DNA from: Thermoplasmata archaeon
GTDB lineage: Archaea; Thermoplasmatota; Thermoplasmata; Thermoplasmatales; Thermoplasmataceae
Assembly: GCA_021811505.1 (NCBI GenBank)
Contig: JAJZOM010000304.1
Coordinates: forward strand, 1 to 8,093
Reading direction: 5' to 3'
Length of the DNA: 8,093 nucleotides
Position 1 is the first letter of the stretch. Every line of letters starts with the position of its first letter. Positions 1 to 6,267 of this stretch are shown piece after piece. The translations under genes and the position numbers were made by a program. The notes under the pieces were generated by a model, which was not told where the DNA came from, searched no databases, and worked only from the letters and a program-made list of their open reading frames with translations.

Positions 1-392
1 GTCTGTTCCTATCCTGGTGCTGAACAAGGTGCCAAGGGTGGGGCTGTTCGCCCATTAAAAGGGATCCTGAGATGGGTTCACTACGTCGCGAGACAGTAGG
101 GTTGCTTCTCCGTGGGAGTGTTCGATGTCTGAAGGGAAGGGGCCTTTAGTACGAGAGGAACGGGGGCTCGTGACCTCTAGTTTACCGGTTGTCTGGCAAG
201 GCACTGCCGGGTAGCCACGTCATACGCGAATAAAAGCTGAAAGCATCTAAGCTTGAAGTCGCCCCTGAAAATAGACATCGTCAATAGATCTCTCCTAGAA
301 GAGGAGTTTGATAGAACTGGGATGTGAGTATCGAGCTTCGGCGAGATATTAAGTCCACAGTTACTAATAGATCGAATTACACAATCCATGCT
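1..392 (+). rRNA. 23S ribosomal RNA, 3' end (partial)
   Basis: This is the last roughly 390 bases of a large-subunit rRNA gene, entering the window in the peptidyl transferase region at about E. coli position 2505 (by eye). The A-loop GGCTGTTCGCC is at 42-52, and the near-universal sarcin-ricin loop AGTACGAGAGGAAC is at 148-161, where elongation factors dock. The segment CTAATAGATCG near 364-374 corresponds to the conserved stretch shortly before the 3' terminus of 23S rRNA, so the mature end should fall near 385-400; the exact base cannot be fixed because the 5' strand of the closing helix is outside the window. The loop sequences and the long arms look archaeal. No 5S rRNA or tRNA gene follows in the next several hundred bases. 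Confidence 0.97.
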
Positions 393-436
393 AACGTAAA
401 CGAGTTTGGCCGAATCTAACCTGTATGTGCGTATTA

Positions 437-452
437 TTTCTTTTTTTTCTTT
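437..452 (+). terminator. T-rich terminator after the 23S rRNA gene
   Basis: A pyrimidine run with eight consecutive T (441-448) flanked by further T residues lies about 45 bases after the likely 23S 3' end. Archaeal RNA polymerase terminates at such U-tracts without needing a hairpin. It is the only such run between the rRNA and the next coding stretch. Confidence 0.6.
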
Positions 453-474
453 GATTTAGATGTTTTTGGATTAG

Positions 475-1032
475 CTGATAAGGGAACTCAATGTCAGGAA
501 AAAGAGAGAGGAAGACTGCCATGCGGAATATCTCTGCGAACTCATCCGGCTGGGCAAGATCAATCAGTTCAAAAGGGTGCCGTACTCAAGGGACGACATC
601 CTGGGCATCCTTGACCGGGTGATAGACCGCATGGGGATCAGGAACATAGTCGATGCAGAAAACCTTGAGATAGCATCCTCGGACTCCTTCCAGCTGAGAT
701 CGATTGAAAGGGTCTTTTACAAATTCGGCTTGGGGCTTGACGGAAATAAGGTAATACATCTGTCAAAGGAAACGGAGTCTATCACCCCTGAACCGGCCAT
801 AAGGGAGATGGGGATCAGGCTCAACTAAACGGAATTCGCCAAGGCGATGATCTCCGGCGAGATAAACGCATCCTCCAGCCCTGAAGACCTGAAGCGATTC
901 AGCCCAAGGATAACGGATTTTATCATTCGTGCAAAGGTCAAGAAGCAGATGCTCGACGATCTGGCGAGAAAAGGCATAACCGTGGACGAGGCAAAGAACA
1001 GGATTGAGAGGCCGTGGGGTGAAGAACGATGA
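475..1032 (+). pseudogene. unrecognised protein gene, broken by an in-frame stop
   Basis: One reading frame is open from 475 (just after TAG at 472-474) to 1032, except for a single TAA at 826-828. Both sides keep protein-like composition (LICELIRLGKI-type helices before it, SPEDLKRFSPRITDFIIRAKV after it), so this looks like one gene with a nonsense mutation; AAA, CAA or GAA would each restore it by one base change. The first half has no ATG, and the earliest GTG is at 577, although the frame is clearly coding before that. Either the 5' end is lost or the original start was ATG 491, which lies in another frame and would need a small indel to join. The whole product would be near 185 residues, acidic and basic mixed, with no signal peptide, membrane segment or metal motif. 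I do not recognise the family. Its base composition resembles the IS genes and is less AT-rich than the radical SAM cassette. Confidence 0.55.
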
Positions 1033-1044
1033 TCATAGCGTCCC

Positions 1045-1050
1045 TTTTTT
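1045..1050 (+). terminator. T6 tract after the broken gene
   Basis: Six consecutive T follow the final stop of the decayed gene by 12 bases. It could be that gene's original U-tract terminator. The evidence is only position and composition. Confidence 0.3.
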
Positions 1051-1132
1051 CGCTCGCAGAAAACTGGACAATTCAAGTTCCACATTACCTATATGTGCAA
1101 AAAACGAGTTAAATACCATCCTAATGAGTGAT

Positions 1133-1219
1133 ATGAATTATTTAGACTGGAAAATACTGATTGGGGTTATTTATTGTAAATACAATATTATTTTAATGTG
1201 CGAAATATTATTCATATAG
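1133..1219 (+). CDS. possible small hydrophobic peptide, 28 residues
   Basis: A 28-codon ORF beginning MNYLDWKILIG runs to TAG at 1219. It is rich in Ile, Leu and Tyr and has two cysteines (residues 15 and 23). A TATA-like GTTAAATA at 1108-1115 sits about 21-25 bases ahead of the ATG at 1133, which would fit a leaderless mRNA, and a T7 run (1230-1236) follows the stop. An in-frame ATG at 1124 would add three residues. Against it: the region is very AT-rich, the ORF is short, there is no recognisable family, and this could be chance. Before the IS nest inserted, this ORF would have lain about 50 bases from the 3' end of the radical SAM gene, in convergent orientation. It may also be the remains of the start of a longer gene. 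It is listed because promoter, ORF and T-run are in order; function unknown. Confidence 0.22.
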   Translation: MNYLDWKILIGVIYCKYNIILMCEILFI

Positions 1220-1243
1220 TTCTGATGCGTTTTTTTATTTATG

Positions 1244-1272
1244 AACCTTAACATCGTAAATTTTAGGGAATA
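1244..1272 (+). repeat. left terminal inverted repeat of the outer IS
   Basis: Reads AACCTTAAC, eight variable bases, then TTTTAGGGAATA. The right end of the element, read in reverse complement, has the same two blocks around a nine-base middle, so the pair differs by one indel and a few substitutions. Confidence 0.8.
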
Positions 1273-1327
1273 GAATATACAACTATCGCAGTTATCCTGC
1301 TGTGGATTGCGCTTTTCGAGACAAAGA

Positions 1328-1359
1328 TTTATAAATTACTAATCCCTATAGGGATTAGT
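1328..1359 (+). promoter_or_regulatory. promoter with perfect palindrome, outer transposase
   Basis: A TATA box (TTTATAAAT, 1328-1336) preceded by purine-rich AGACAAAGA, a plausible BRE, lies about 26 bases before the GTG start at 1358, so the transcript is probably leaderless. Between box and start is a perfect 22-bp palindrome (1338-1359; arm ACTAATCCC, centre TATA) that runs into the start codon. A protein bound there would cover the transcription start, so an operator is the simplest reading. Which protein binds is unknown; the transposase itself is possible. Confidence 0.65.
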
Positions 1360-2175
1360 GGAAGACTGGGTAAAGAAAATAGTGGACGAGGAAAGGAAGA
1401 AGCGAAATGTTCCTCTGGAGGCAAAGCTGCTCAACGGCAACTATTACCTTTACCATTCAACATCAAGGTATGATCGTACCAGCAAGAAAGCAGTCAAGGT
1501 TTCCGAATATATCGGAAGAATCACAAGGGCAGGAATATCTGAAAAAGAGAATGATGCCAGGTCAATATATGAATACGGCAATTCTGCACTTGTGTATTCC
1601 CTGTCCGGTGACATGATTGCACGGCTTAAGAGATATTTTCCCGACAGGTGGCCTGATCTTTATGCGCTATCCATGGTGAGGCTTATTGAACCTGTTCCCC
1701 TGAAATCGGTAAAGGATCGGTGGGAGAAGCTCTCCATTTCAAGGGAGATTGTGGCTCATTTATCGCCAAACACGCTCACGGATATCCTGAGGGATGCAGG
1801 TTCGGACATGGGTGCACAGATGGATCTGTTCCAGTCTCTCATAACGGAATCGAAGAAGCTTGCGTTCGATCTCTCAAGCATATTCTCCAGATCGGAGAAT
1901 CTGAACATTGCTGCGAAGGGTCACAATGCGGATCACATATACCTGCCGCAGATAAACATGGCACTGGCATTCGACCTGGATAAATACAGGCCTGTTTTCC
2001 TCAAGCCAATAGAGGGATCGGTCAGGGATGTGAAATCCCTCAGGAAGGTGCTTGAGGAGATACACTTCGATGGTATTCTTGTCCTTGATACCGGCTTTTC
2101 ATCGCAGGATCTGGCTGAGATCATGCGTATGGAGATGAGGTTCATAATGCCCCTCCGCAGGAACCAGGAAATAAT
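1358..2175 (+). pseudogene. IS4/IS1634-type transposase, N-terminal part (gene split by IS)
   Basis: Residues 1-273 of a DDE transposase whose remainder is at 4312-4897. Joining 1358-2175 to 4312-4897 gives 1404 bases, an unbroken 467-residue protein. The first 60 residues form a small N-terminal domain ending VSEYIGRITRAGI, a pattern common at the start of such transposases. The catalytic core begins with FDLSSIF (Asp171, first D of the triad) and LVLDTGFSS (Asp244, second D); the glutamate is in the other piece. GTG 1358 is the chosen start because a TAG lies just upstream in frame (1349-1351) and the TATA spacing fits. In the present state translation runs into the inner element and stops at 2236, giving a 292-residue product with two catalytic Asp but no Glu, certainly inactive for transposition, though it might still bind DNA and act as a repressor (speculation). 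Confidence 0.88.
2168..2175 (+). repeat. left copy of target-site duplication (GAAATAAT)
   Basis: The eight bases directly before the inner element's left repeat are repeated exactly after its right repeat at 4304-4311. A 9-bp reading (GAAATAATA) is also possible because the next base is shared with the repeat end. Confidence 0.92.
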
Positions 2176-2200
2176 ATATGGTATCAAAATCCGATTAGAT
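2176..2200 (+). repeat. left 25-bp terminal inverted repeat, inner IS
   Basis: Begins ATATGGTATCAAAATCCG and is matched without mismatch by the reverse complement of 4279-4303. Confidence 0.95.
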
Positions 2201-2281
2201 TCTGTTGACTCTGGGGTCTATTACAATGCTCCATGAATGCCGTAATCCTGCGGCTTTGTATGTACTGCTGCCTGGAAAACA

Positions 2282-2316
2282 TGGTGTATAAATACTGGTG
2301 TATACTATACACCAGT
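2282..2316 (+). promoter_or_regulatory. promoter and triple operator-like site, inner IS
   Basis: TGTATAAAT at 2285-2293 is a TATA box about 28 bases before the ATG at 2318, predicting a leaderless or near-leaderless mRNA. It is followed by a perfect 23-bp palindrome (2294-2316; arms of 11 around a central C, half-site TGGTGTATA). A third copy of TGGTGTATA lies at 2282-2290, overlapping the TATA box and 14 bases ahead of the next direct copy. One half-site on the box and a full palindrome at the transcription start is the usual arrangement of a repressor operator. The binding protein is unknown; self-regulation by the transposase or its short form is plausible. Confidence 0.65.
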
Positions 2317-2317
2317 A

Positions 2318-2683
2318 ATGACATTCATACGGAAGATCAAAAAAGGAGACAAAATCTATTTTCAGGAAGTCGAGAATAAGTGGATTAATGGAAGGACAGT
2401 CCAGAAGCACATAAGGTACATAGGGAAGGACAGGGAAAATCCGGATCGCATTCCGCTTGAAAAGGTTCAGTTCGGATACATTGCAACAAGGCTGATGCAG
2501 GGTGATCTTTCACCGAACGAACTTTTCGACATGATCGAAAGGATGGGCAATCATGTGAACAGGGAGAACCTTGAGAAAATCGGCCTCTACTACGATTTTA
2601 AAAAAAACTCCTTTTCCCTTACGCTCTACAGGAAAAGATCATCGGGGAAACAGAAAGATGCAGGAAATGCAGTAAAAGACTGA
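2318..2683 (+). CDS. inner IS transposase, N-terminal frame (OrfA)
   Basis: This 121-residue frame starts MTFIRKIKKGDKIYFQEVEN and continues with a QKHIRYIGKD segment, the kind of N-terminal domain seen on several archaeal transposases; the outer element has a comparable YIGRI segment. A predicted helical stretch follows to about residue 95. At residues 94-97 the codons TTT AAA AAA AAC form a slippery run (2597-2608). Beyond that point the zero frame encodes a Lys/Ser-rich tail ending GNAVKD that looks non-conserved, whereas the -1 frame encodes a zinc ribbon and the catalytic domain. The ATG is fixed by the TATA box 28 bases upstream. Terminated at 2683 it would give a short DNA-binding-type product that could repress the element; frameshifted it would supply the head of a 655-residue transposase. 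DNA-binding function is inferred, not seen. Confidence 0.75.
   Translation: MTFIRKIKKGDKIYFQEVENKWINGRTVQKHIRYIGKDRENPDRIPLEKVQFGYIATRLMQGDLSPNELFDMIERMGNHVNRENLEKIGLYYDFKKNSFSLTLYRKRSSGKQKDAGNAVKD
2602..2637 (+). promoter_or_regulatory. probable -1 ribosomal frameshift signal
   Basis: Eight A followed by C (2600-2608) give the heptamer A AAA AAC at 2602-2608 in the correct zero-frame phase. This is the same heptamer used by IS1, and a -1 shift at A AAA AAT is documented for the Sulfolobus alpha-fucosidase gene. A stem (CTTTTCC 2611-2617 with GGAAAAG 2631-2637, 13-base loop) follows after only two bases, closer than usual for a stimulator. The -1 frame has a TAA at 2599-2601, so the shift must occur exactly in this A run. 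Confidence 0.65.
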
Positions 2684-2802
2684 ATGGATATAACACACAT
2701 CCGAGATCGATCAGGACACTGTCCGGCTCCCTGGATCTCAGGATTCATGTAAGGGTCTGCCCGAATCATGGGGAGTCAAACAGGACAGCCATCAGTACCC
2801 TT

Positions 2803-4284
2803 GTGGGCGGTTCTGATTTCGATCCAAGGGTAACCATTGCTGTTGGCATAATGCGCTGGCTCATGGACTACCAGATTTCAGAGATCCAGATCCTGATGGA
2901 ATCCCGTGGAATTTCCATATCCACAGGAGAGATATCCAATCTCTCCATTGAGTTCCTTCTCCGTTTTTACTGCATCCATCGCGGACACTTGAAGGATCTG
3001 GACCTGAAGGACTACATACTTCATCTTGACGGTACCGGAGAATCCGGCGGTGAGATCGTATTCATGGCGAAGGAGGGCATCACCGGAATAACCATGGATG
3101 CCCAGATCATGCCTTCGGAGAACAGTGATTTCATTACTCCGTTCCTTCAGGGGATAAAGGACGTTTTCGGATCTCCTCTCGCAGTCCTGAGGGACATGGG
3201 AAACGCAATAAAGGAATCCGTATCTGCAGTATTCCTCGAAGTATTGCAGCTTATCTGCCACTACCATTTCGTGAAGGATCTGGGAAAGGACGTATTCTCC
3301 TCTTATCCGGACATGAGGGCATCAATGGTGGCAACAAAGGCGCTTGCAGCCATGTCAGATGTGAATCTGCCTGAAAAGGGTGAAGGAATAGAATATGCAG
3401 AGAAACTCTGGATTGCAATAGCTGCTGAATATGCGTTATATCCAAGGAACATACCCAGCAAGTTCCCCTTTGTACTGCCGTATTTCGAGGTGATGAAGAG
3501 ATGCATGGAGATCGAGGGCATGCTGAAATCCATCATGAGGTGGAATGCCTCGCACATGAGGATTGTTAAGCCCGTAACTGATCTTTATACAACAGTCAGG
3601 CAGATCACCAGTGATTCCATGGTGCTGGAGAAATACCGGATCATCGTGAGGACATGGGAATGGTTTGAGAACGTAAGAAAAGCACTCAGGGTCTCAAGGG
3701 AACTGAACTCAAAAGAGGCAAAAGAAGCTACTGACATCGGGATTATTGGAATCGATCTGAACAAAGCACTCTCCGGCATAATGAAGGAGGGTGAATTCAC
3801 GGGAGGCGAGCTCAGGGGGACATCACGTATATTCAGCAAGCGCGTGGAAGATCACAGATCAGAACTCCTGTCACCAGTAACAGGAAAGAATGGAAAAACG
3901 ATCAGCATCGTGAGGCACAACGGCATTGAGGAGATTGGACACAGATGGAGCAGGATGCACATTCGCAGACGGACGGGAAGATCACAGACAGCCAGGGAGA
4001 TGGCAATGTATGGTGCCCTTACTGCAGTTCTTTCCAATATTGAGAACAGGTATTACATCGAGAAGGTTCTCTCGAAGATCGATTTCCTGAAGGAATTCTC
4101 ATCCATAACAAAGGAGGAGATGGATAATGCAAGGAAGCTCATACGCCCGAATCCACGCGAACCCATCATACGGAAAGACAGGGAAAGGAAGTCTGTCCTG
4201 GCAGCTCTCGTGAAGATACTGGAAACGAATGACGAACTACCAGCAAAGGAACTGAAAGCATGGGTAGAATCAATCAAGATCTAA
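2803..4284 (+). CDS. inner IS transposase, catalytic frame (OrfB)
   Basis: The frame is open from 2602 to TAA 4284, but the first possible start codon is GTG 2803. The upstream part 2602-2802 is clearly coding: it holds a zinc-ribbon pattern, CRKC (codons at 2659 and 2668) and CPNH (2758, 2767). With no ATG, GTG or TTG there, that part can only be made by the -1 shift from OrfA, giving 655 residues. Counting from GTG 2803, the DDE core shows HLDGTGE (Asp76), VLRDMGNAI (Asp131) followed by LICHYHF (C-x2-H, residues 152-155) as in MULE and ISL3-like transposases, and HNGIEEIGHRW with RRRTGRS (Glu376 or Glu377, residues 372-393). The region between the second Asp and the Glu is an all-helical insertion. 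The stop codon lies inside the right terminal repeat. It should cut and join the element's ends. The family assignment is uncertain, the transposase role is not. Confidence 0.88.
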   Translation: MGGSDFDPRVTIAVGIMRWLMDYQISEIQILMESRGISISTGEISNLSIEFLLRFYCIHRGHLKDLDLKDYILHLDGTGESGGEIVFMAKEGITGITMDAQIMPSENSDFITPFLQGIKDVFGSPLAVLRDMGNAIKESVSAVFLEVLQLICHYHFVKDLGKDVFSSYPDMRASMVATKALAAMSDVNLPEKGEGIEYAEKLWIAIAAEYALYPRNIPSKFPFVLPYFEVMKRCMEIEGMLKSIMRWNASHMRIVKPVTDLYTTVRQITSDSMVLEKYRIIVRTWEWFENVRKALRVSRELNSKEAKEATDIGIIGIDLNKALSGIMKEGEFTGGELRGTSRIFSKRVEDHRSELLSPVTGKNGKTISIVRHNGIEEIGHRWSRMHIRRRTGRSQTAREMAMYGALTAVLSNIENRYYIEKVLSKIDFLKEFSSITKEEMDNARKLIRPNPREPIIRKDRERKSVLAALVKILETNDELPAKELKAWVESIKI

Positions 4285-4303
4285 TCGGATTTTGATACCA
4301 TAT
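4279..4303 (+). repeat. right 25-bp terminal inverted repeat, inner IS
   Basis: Ends CGGATTTTGATACCATAT and is the exact reverse complement of 2176-2200. It contains the stop codon of the catalytic frame (4282-4284). Confidence 0.95.
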
Positions 4304-4311
4304 GAAATAAT
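4304..4311 (+). repeat. right copy of target-site duplication (GAAATAAT)
   Basis: Exact repeat of 2168-2175, directly after the inner element. Removing the element and one copy gives GAA ATA ATA GAT TAT across the joint, in frame. Confidence 0.92.
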
Positions 4312-4897
4312 AGATTATGGCATGGACATGAGATCAAGCTTCGTTTACAGGGACAGGGGCATCAGGTCGGGATTCCTGAACAGAGACGGTCTTCGGATAT
4401 ACATGTTCCAGGACCAGATGCTCATGGCGGAGGAATCATCCACTTTCATCAAGATGATTGCGGAAAAGAAGAGGACGCAGAGGGAATTCGATTCCGAATC
4501 GATCAGGTTCGGAAAGATATCCATACTGTCCAATGTGAAAGAGGATCCTGAAACCATATACAATTTCTACAAGCAGCGTGAAGAGATAGAACAGGCATTC
4601 GATGCCATGAAGAACGAGCTTGAGAATGACAAATCGTATCTCAGCGATGAGGATTCACTCAGGGGTTATTTCTTCATATCTTTCCTTTCCCTCTATCTCT
4701 ATTACAGCATATTTGTGCTGATCAGGGCCGCTGATCTCACCAATAAATTGTCGGTGAAAGACGTGCTGCTGAAATTCTCAAAGGTGTACAAAATAGTGAG
4801 GGGAAAGAGGGAAACGCTGAGCGAAATACCTTCAAGTGTTGAAAAGATAGACAAGATGCTTGGAACCAATATATTCCCTAAAAGATTGCGGAGTTAA
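4312..4897 (+). pseudogene. IS4/IS1634-type transposase, C-terminal part (gene split by IS)
   Basis: Residues 274-467 of the outer transposase. It carries the IS4-superfamily Y-(2)-R-(3)-E-(6)-K signature as YKQREEIEQAFDAMK: Tyr359, Arg362, catalytic Glu366 and Lys373 in joined numbering. A hydrophobic block, YFFISFLSLYLYYSIF, and a basic tail ending FPKRLRS follow. The frame is intact to TAA 4895-4897, which falls inside the right terminal repeat. A TTG at 4292 inside the inner element could in principle start this piece, but no promoter or ribosome binding site is visible there. Together with the N-terminal part all three catalytic residues are present, so the gene was probably functional until the insertion. 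It is clearly homologous to the minus-strand transposase at the end of the window. Confidence 0.88.
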
Positions 4898-4901
4898 GGT
4901 T
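4872..4901 (-). repeat. right terminal inverted repeat of the outer IS
   Basis: Its reverse complement has AACCTTAAC, a nine-base middle, then TTTTAGGGAATA, matching 1244-1272. The transposase stop codon lies inside it. Confidence 0.8.
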
Positions 4902-4925
4902 TAAAATTGAAAAACTAGTGGTAAA

Positions 4926-6212
4926 TTACTCAGCCAACAAGTCTGGTTCGAATATGGGACACTCAGGAATATCTCTTAGATAATTCGAAATCTGACCTCC
5001 CCTACAATAATCCATGTGTTCACATGAATTACAGACCTTAGGGGACTCCAACGATCTTATAAATTCAAGGTTCAGACTATTATTCCACAATTCCTGTAAT
5101 GCATTCTCAGAAAGATTGCCAATATATGTCTTCCCATTTAAATCGTAGAAGGATGCCAATACCCTCCCATCGTGCATTATGTATATACTTCTCCGCCCAT
5201 CAAGTGTTCCGTAGAGGAACCTTGAGAGATTTATGTCCAGATTGTATTTTATACCCGCATCAAGCAAAAATGGAAAATAAGTCAGAGGTCTAATTTCTGT
5301 TCCTGAATACCGTTTTGAAATCTCAAGAGATCTTAAAAAAGCTTGTTTATACGAGTTAAAGTTTATGTTATTTTCTGGTTTTAATTTTGTGAAGCCAGTA
5401 TTTTGCGCGTGATATAAGGCAATATGTTTGACGCCTTCATTTAGCAAAAATTCAATGGTTTCCGGAACATGATCAACGTTATCTTTACACGCTACTATGG
5501 ATACAAATGGCAGATTGCCACCATCAATCATTTCTCTTATTTTTGACAAGGCCTTGCCATAAGCGATAGGATTGTCCACTATTTTTGCATGAACGCTGGA
5601 GATATAGGAGTGAAATGGTATATTTACGTGTATCATATTATCAATGAGATATTTCCAAAACTCTGGTTTGTGTACTGTTGCGTTAGTAGATAATGAAGGC
5701 ACTAGACCTTCAGAACTAAGTCTATCGATCATCCATATTAAGTCATCGTACAGGAAGGGTTCTCCTCCTAGGACTCCAACCCTGAAAACCCCCATTGCAG
5801 AAAGACCGCTAATTACTTTTTCTGCCAACGTTCTCGACATTTGAACCCTTTCTGGGGTCAATTTATCGCCAATATAGCAGAAATTACACCTCTCGTTGCA
5901 GTTGAGAGTTGGATAAATCTCAGCATACGTTGGCCCTGAAAGTATGTCAGCTCTTTTTACCGAATTGTGAAAGAAGATCATGTCTTTTTGTTCATAGATT
6001 TTGCCAGTTCTGGGTGACTTAAGTTTTATCTTTCGGTTTGACAGCAAATCTTCTTCCGTTCTAATCACAAATTGAGAGTCCTCTTCCGGTTCCCATAGTA
6101 GGTATCCAAATGCTTCCCTTCTCGCCCTTAATCTCTGGTCTCTTCCAATCGAGCCATTATTTAGTTTTTCCCTAGATTCGCCACGATTTCCCTTTATATC
6201 ACCAGACATCAT
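4926..6212 (-). CDS. radical SAM protein with SPASM-like C-terminus
   Basis: This 428-residue protein has the radical SAM signature CNERCNFC (Cys105, 109, 112), which binds the [4Fe-4S] cluster that cleaves S-adenosylmethionine, then GGEP (149-152) and LSTNAT (174-179), typical core motifs. The C-terminus resembles a SPASM domain: IGNLSENALQELW (364-376), then C-x2-C-x5-C (Cys394, 397, 403) and Cys418, enough for one auxiliary cluster. It is reduced: the early SPASM cysteine is missing in GRVLASFY, and the usual CRGGC reads CRGGQ. Residues about 27-56 (RARREAFGYLLWEPEE) recall the start of PqqD/MftB-like RRE domains that hold peptide substrates. SPASM enzymes often modify ribosomal peptides, so a peptide maturase is likely, but the substrate is unknown. 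ATG 6212 fits a TATA box about 24 bases upstream; ATG 6209 is the alternative. It is much more AT-rich than the IS genes, and divergent from the MFS gene. Confidence 0.88.
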   Translation of the reverse strand: MMSGDIKGNRGESREKLNNGSIGRDQRLRARREAFGYLLWEPEEDSQFVIRTEEDLLSNRKIKLKSPRTGKIYEQKDMIFFHNSVKRADILSGPTYAEIYPTLNCNERCNFCYIGDKLTPERVQMSRTLAEKVISGLSAMGVFRVGVLGGEPFLYDDLIWMIDRLSSEGLVPSLSTNATVHKPEFWKYLIDNMIHVNIPFHSYISSVHAKIVDNPIAYGKALSKIREMIDGGNLPFVSIVACKDNVDHVPETIEFLLNEGVKHIALYHAQNTGFTKLKPENNINFNSYKQAFLRSLEISKRYSGTEIRPLTYFPFLLDAGIKYNLDINLSRFLYGTLDGRRSIYIMHDGRVLASFYDLNGKTYIGNLSENALQELWNNSLNLEFIRSLESPKVCNSCEHMDYCRGGQISNYLRDIPECPIFEPDLLAE

Positions 6213-6223
6213 TAATTATAAAA

Positions 6224-6249
6224 AGAATAATTATATTTATAATTATTCT
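6224..6249. promoter_or_regulatory. 26-bp palindrome on the divergent promoter
   Basis: A perfect inverted repeat with 12-base arms (AGAATAATTATA) around TT lies between the two divergent genes. It contains the TATA-like stretch that sits about 24 bases before the radical SAM start, so a protein bound here would block that gene and probably the transporter gene too. Because it is AT-only except for one G and one C, some symmetry may reflect TATA elements facing both ways. Confidence 0.55.
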
Positions 6250-6267
6250 ATTTTGATGTATCAATCA

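Larger units (their letters stand above)
2176..4303 (+). mobile_element. complete 2128-bp insertion sequence with two-frame transposase
   Basis: The element has perfect 25-bp terminal inverted repeats and is flanked by an 8-bp direct repeat, all visible in the sequence. It carries one promoter and two overlapping-phase reading frames that together encode one large zinc-ribbon/DDE transposase. It sits inside the outer transposase gene, in the same orientation, between the codons for its second catalytic Asp and the catalytic Glu. An 8-bp duplication is typical of several families, including ISL3 and the MULE-like group. I cannot assign a family with certainty; an ISNCY-type or ISL3-like archaeal group is my best guess. 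Perfect repeats, perfect duplication and an intact second frame suggest a recent insertion. Confidence 0.95.
1244..4901 (+). mobile_element. IS4/IS1634-type insertion sequence, interrupted by a second IS
   Basis: Imperfect terminal inverted repeats at 1244-1272 and 4872-4901 enclose one transposase gene and its promoter. Without the inner 2128-bp element and one 8-bp target duplication the outer element would be about 1.5 kb, normal for one-gene elements of this type. The transposase stop codon lies inside the right terminal repeat. No clear target duplication was found outside the repeats (left flank ends TTTATTTATG, right flank begins TAAAATTG), so it is either degraded or the element ends differ from my estimate by a few bases. 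The element lies 24 bases past the stop codon of the radical SAM gene. The interrupted transposase means this copy should not move on its own. Confidence 0.85.

Noticed and set aside
177..389. 70-codon ORF on the minus strand in the rRNA
   Set aside because: It is antisense to conserved 23S rRNA sequence.
491..610. ATG 491 as the start of the gene after the 23S rRNA
   Set aside because: Its frame closes soon after and looks non-coding beyond the first residues; it would need an indel to join the coding frame.
1234..1243. Target-site duplication of the outer IS
   Set aside because: Left flank TTTATTTATG and right flank TAAAATTG show no convincing direct repeat at any shift of a few bases.
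2878..3267. 129-codon ORF on the minus strand
   Set aside because: It lies wholly opposite the conserved catalytic frame of the inner transposase and has no promoter or family; it is a shadow.
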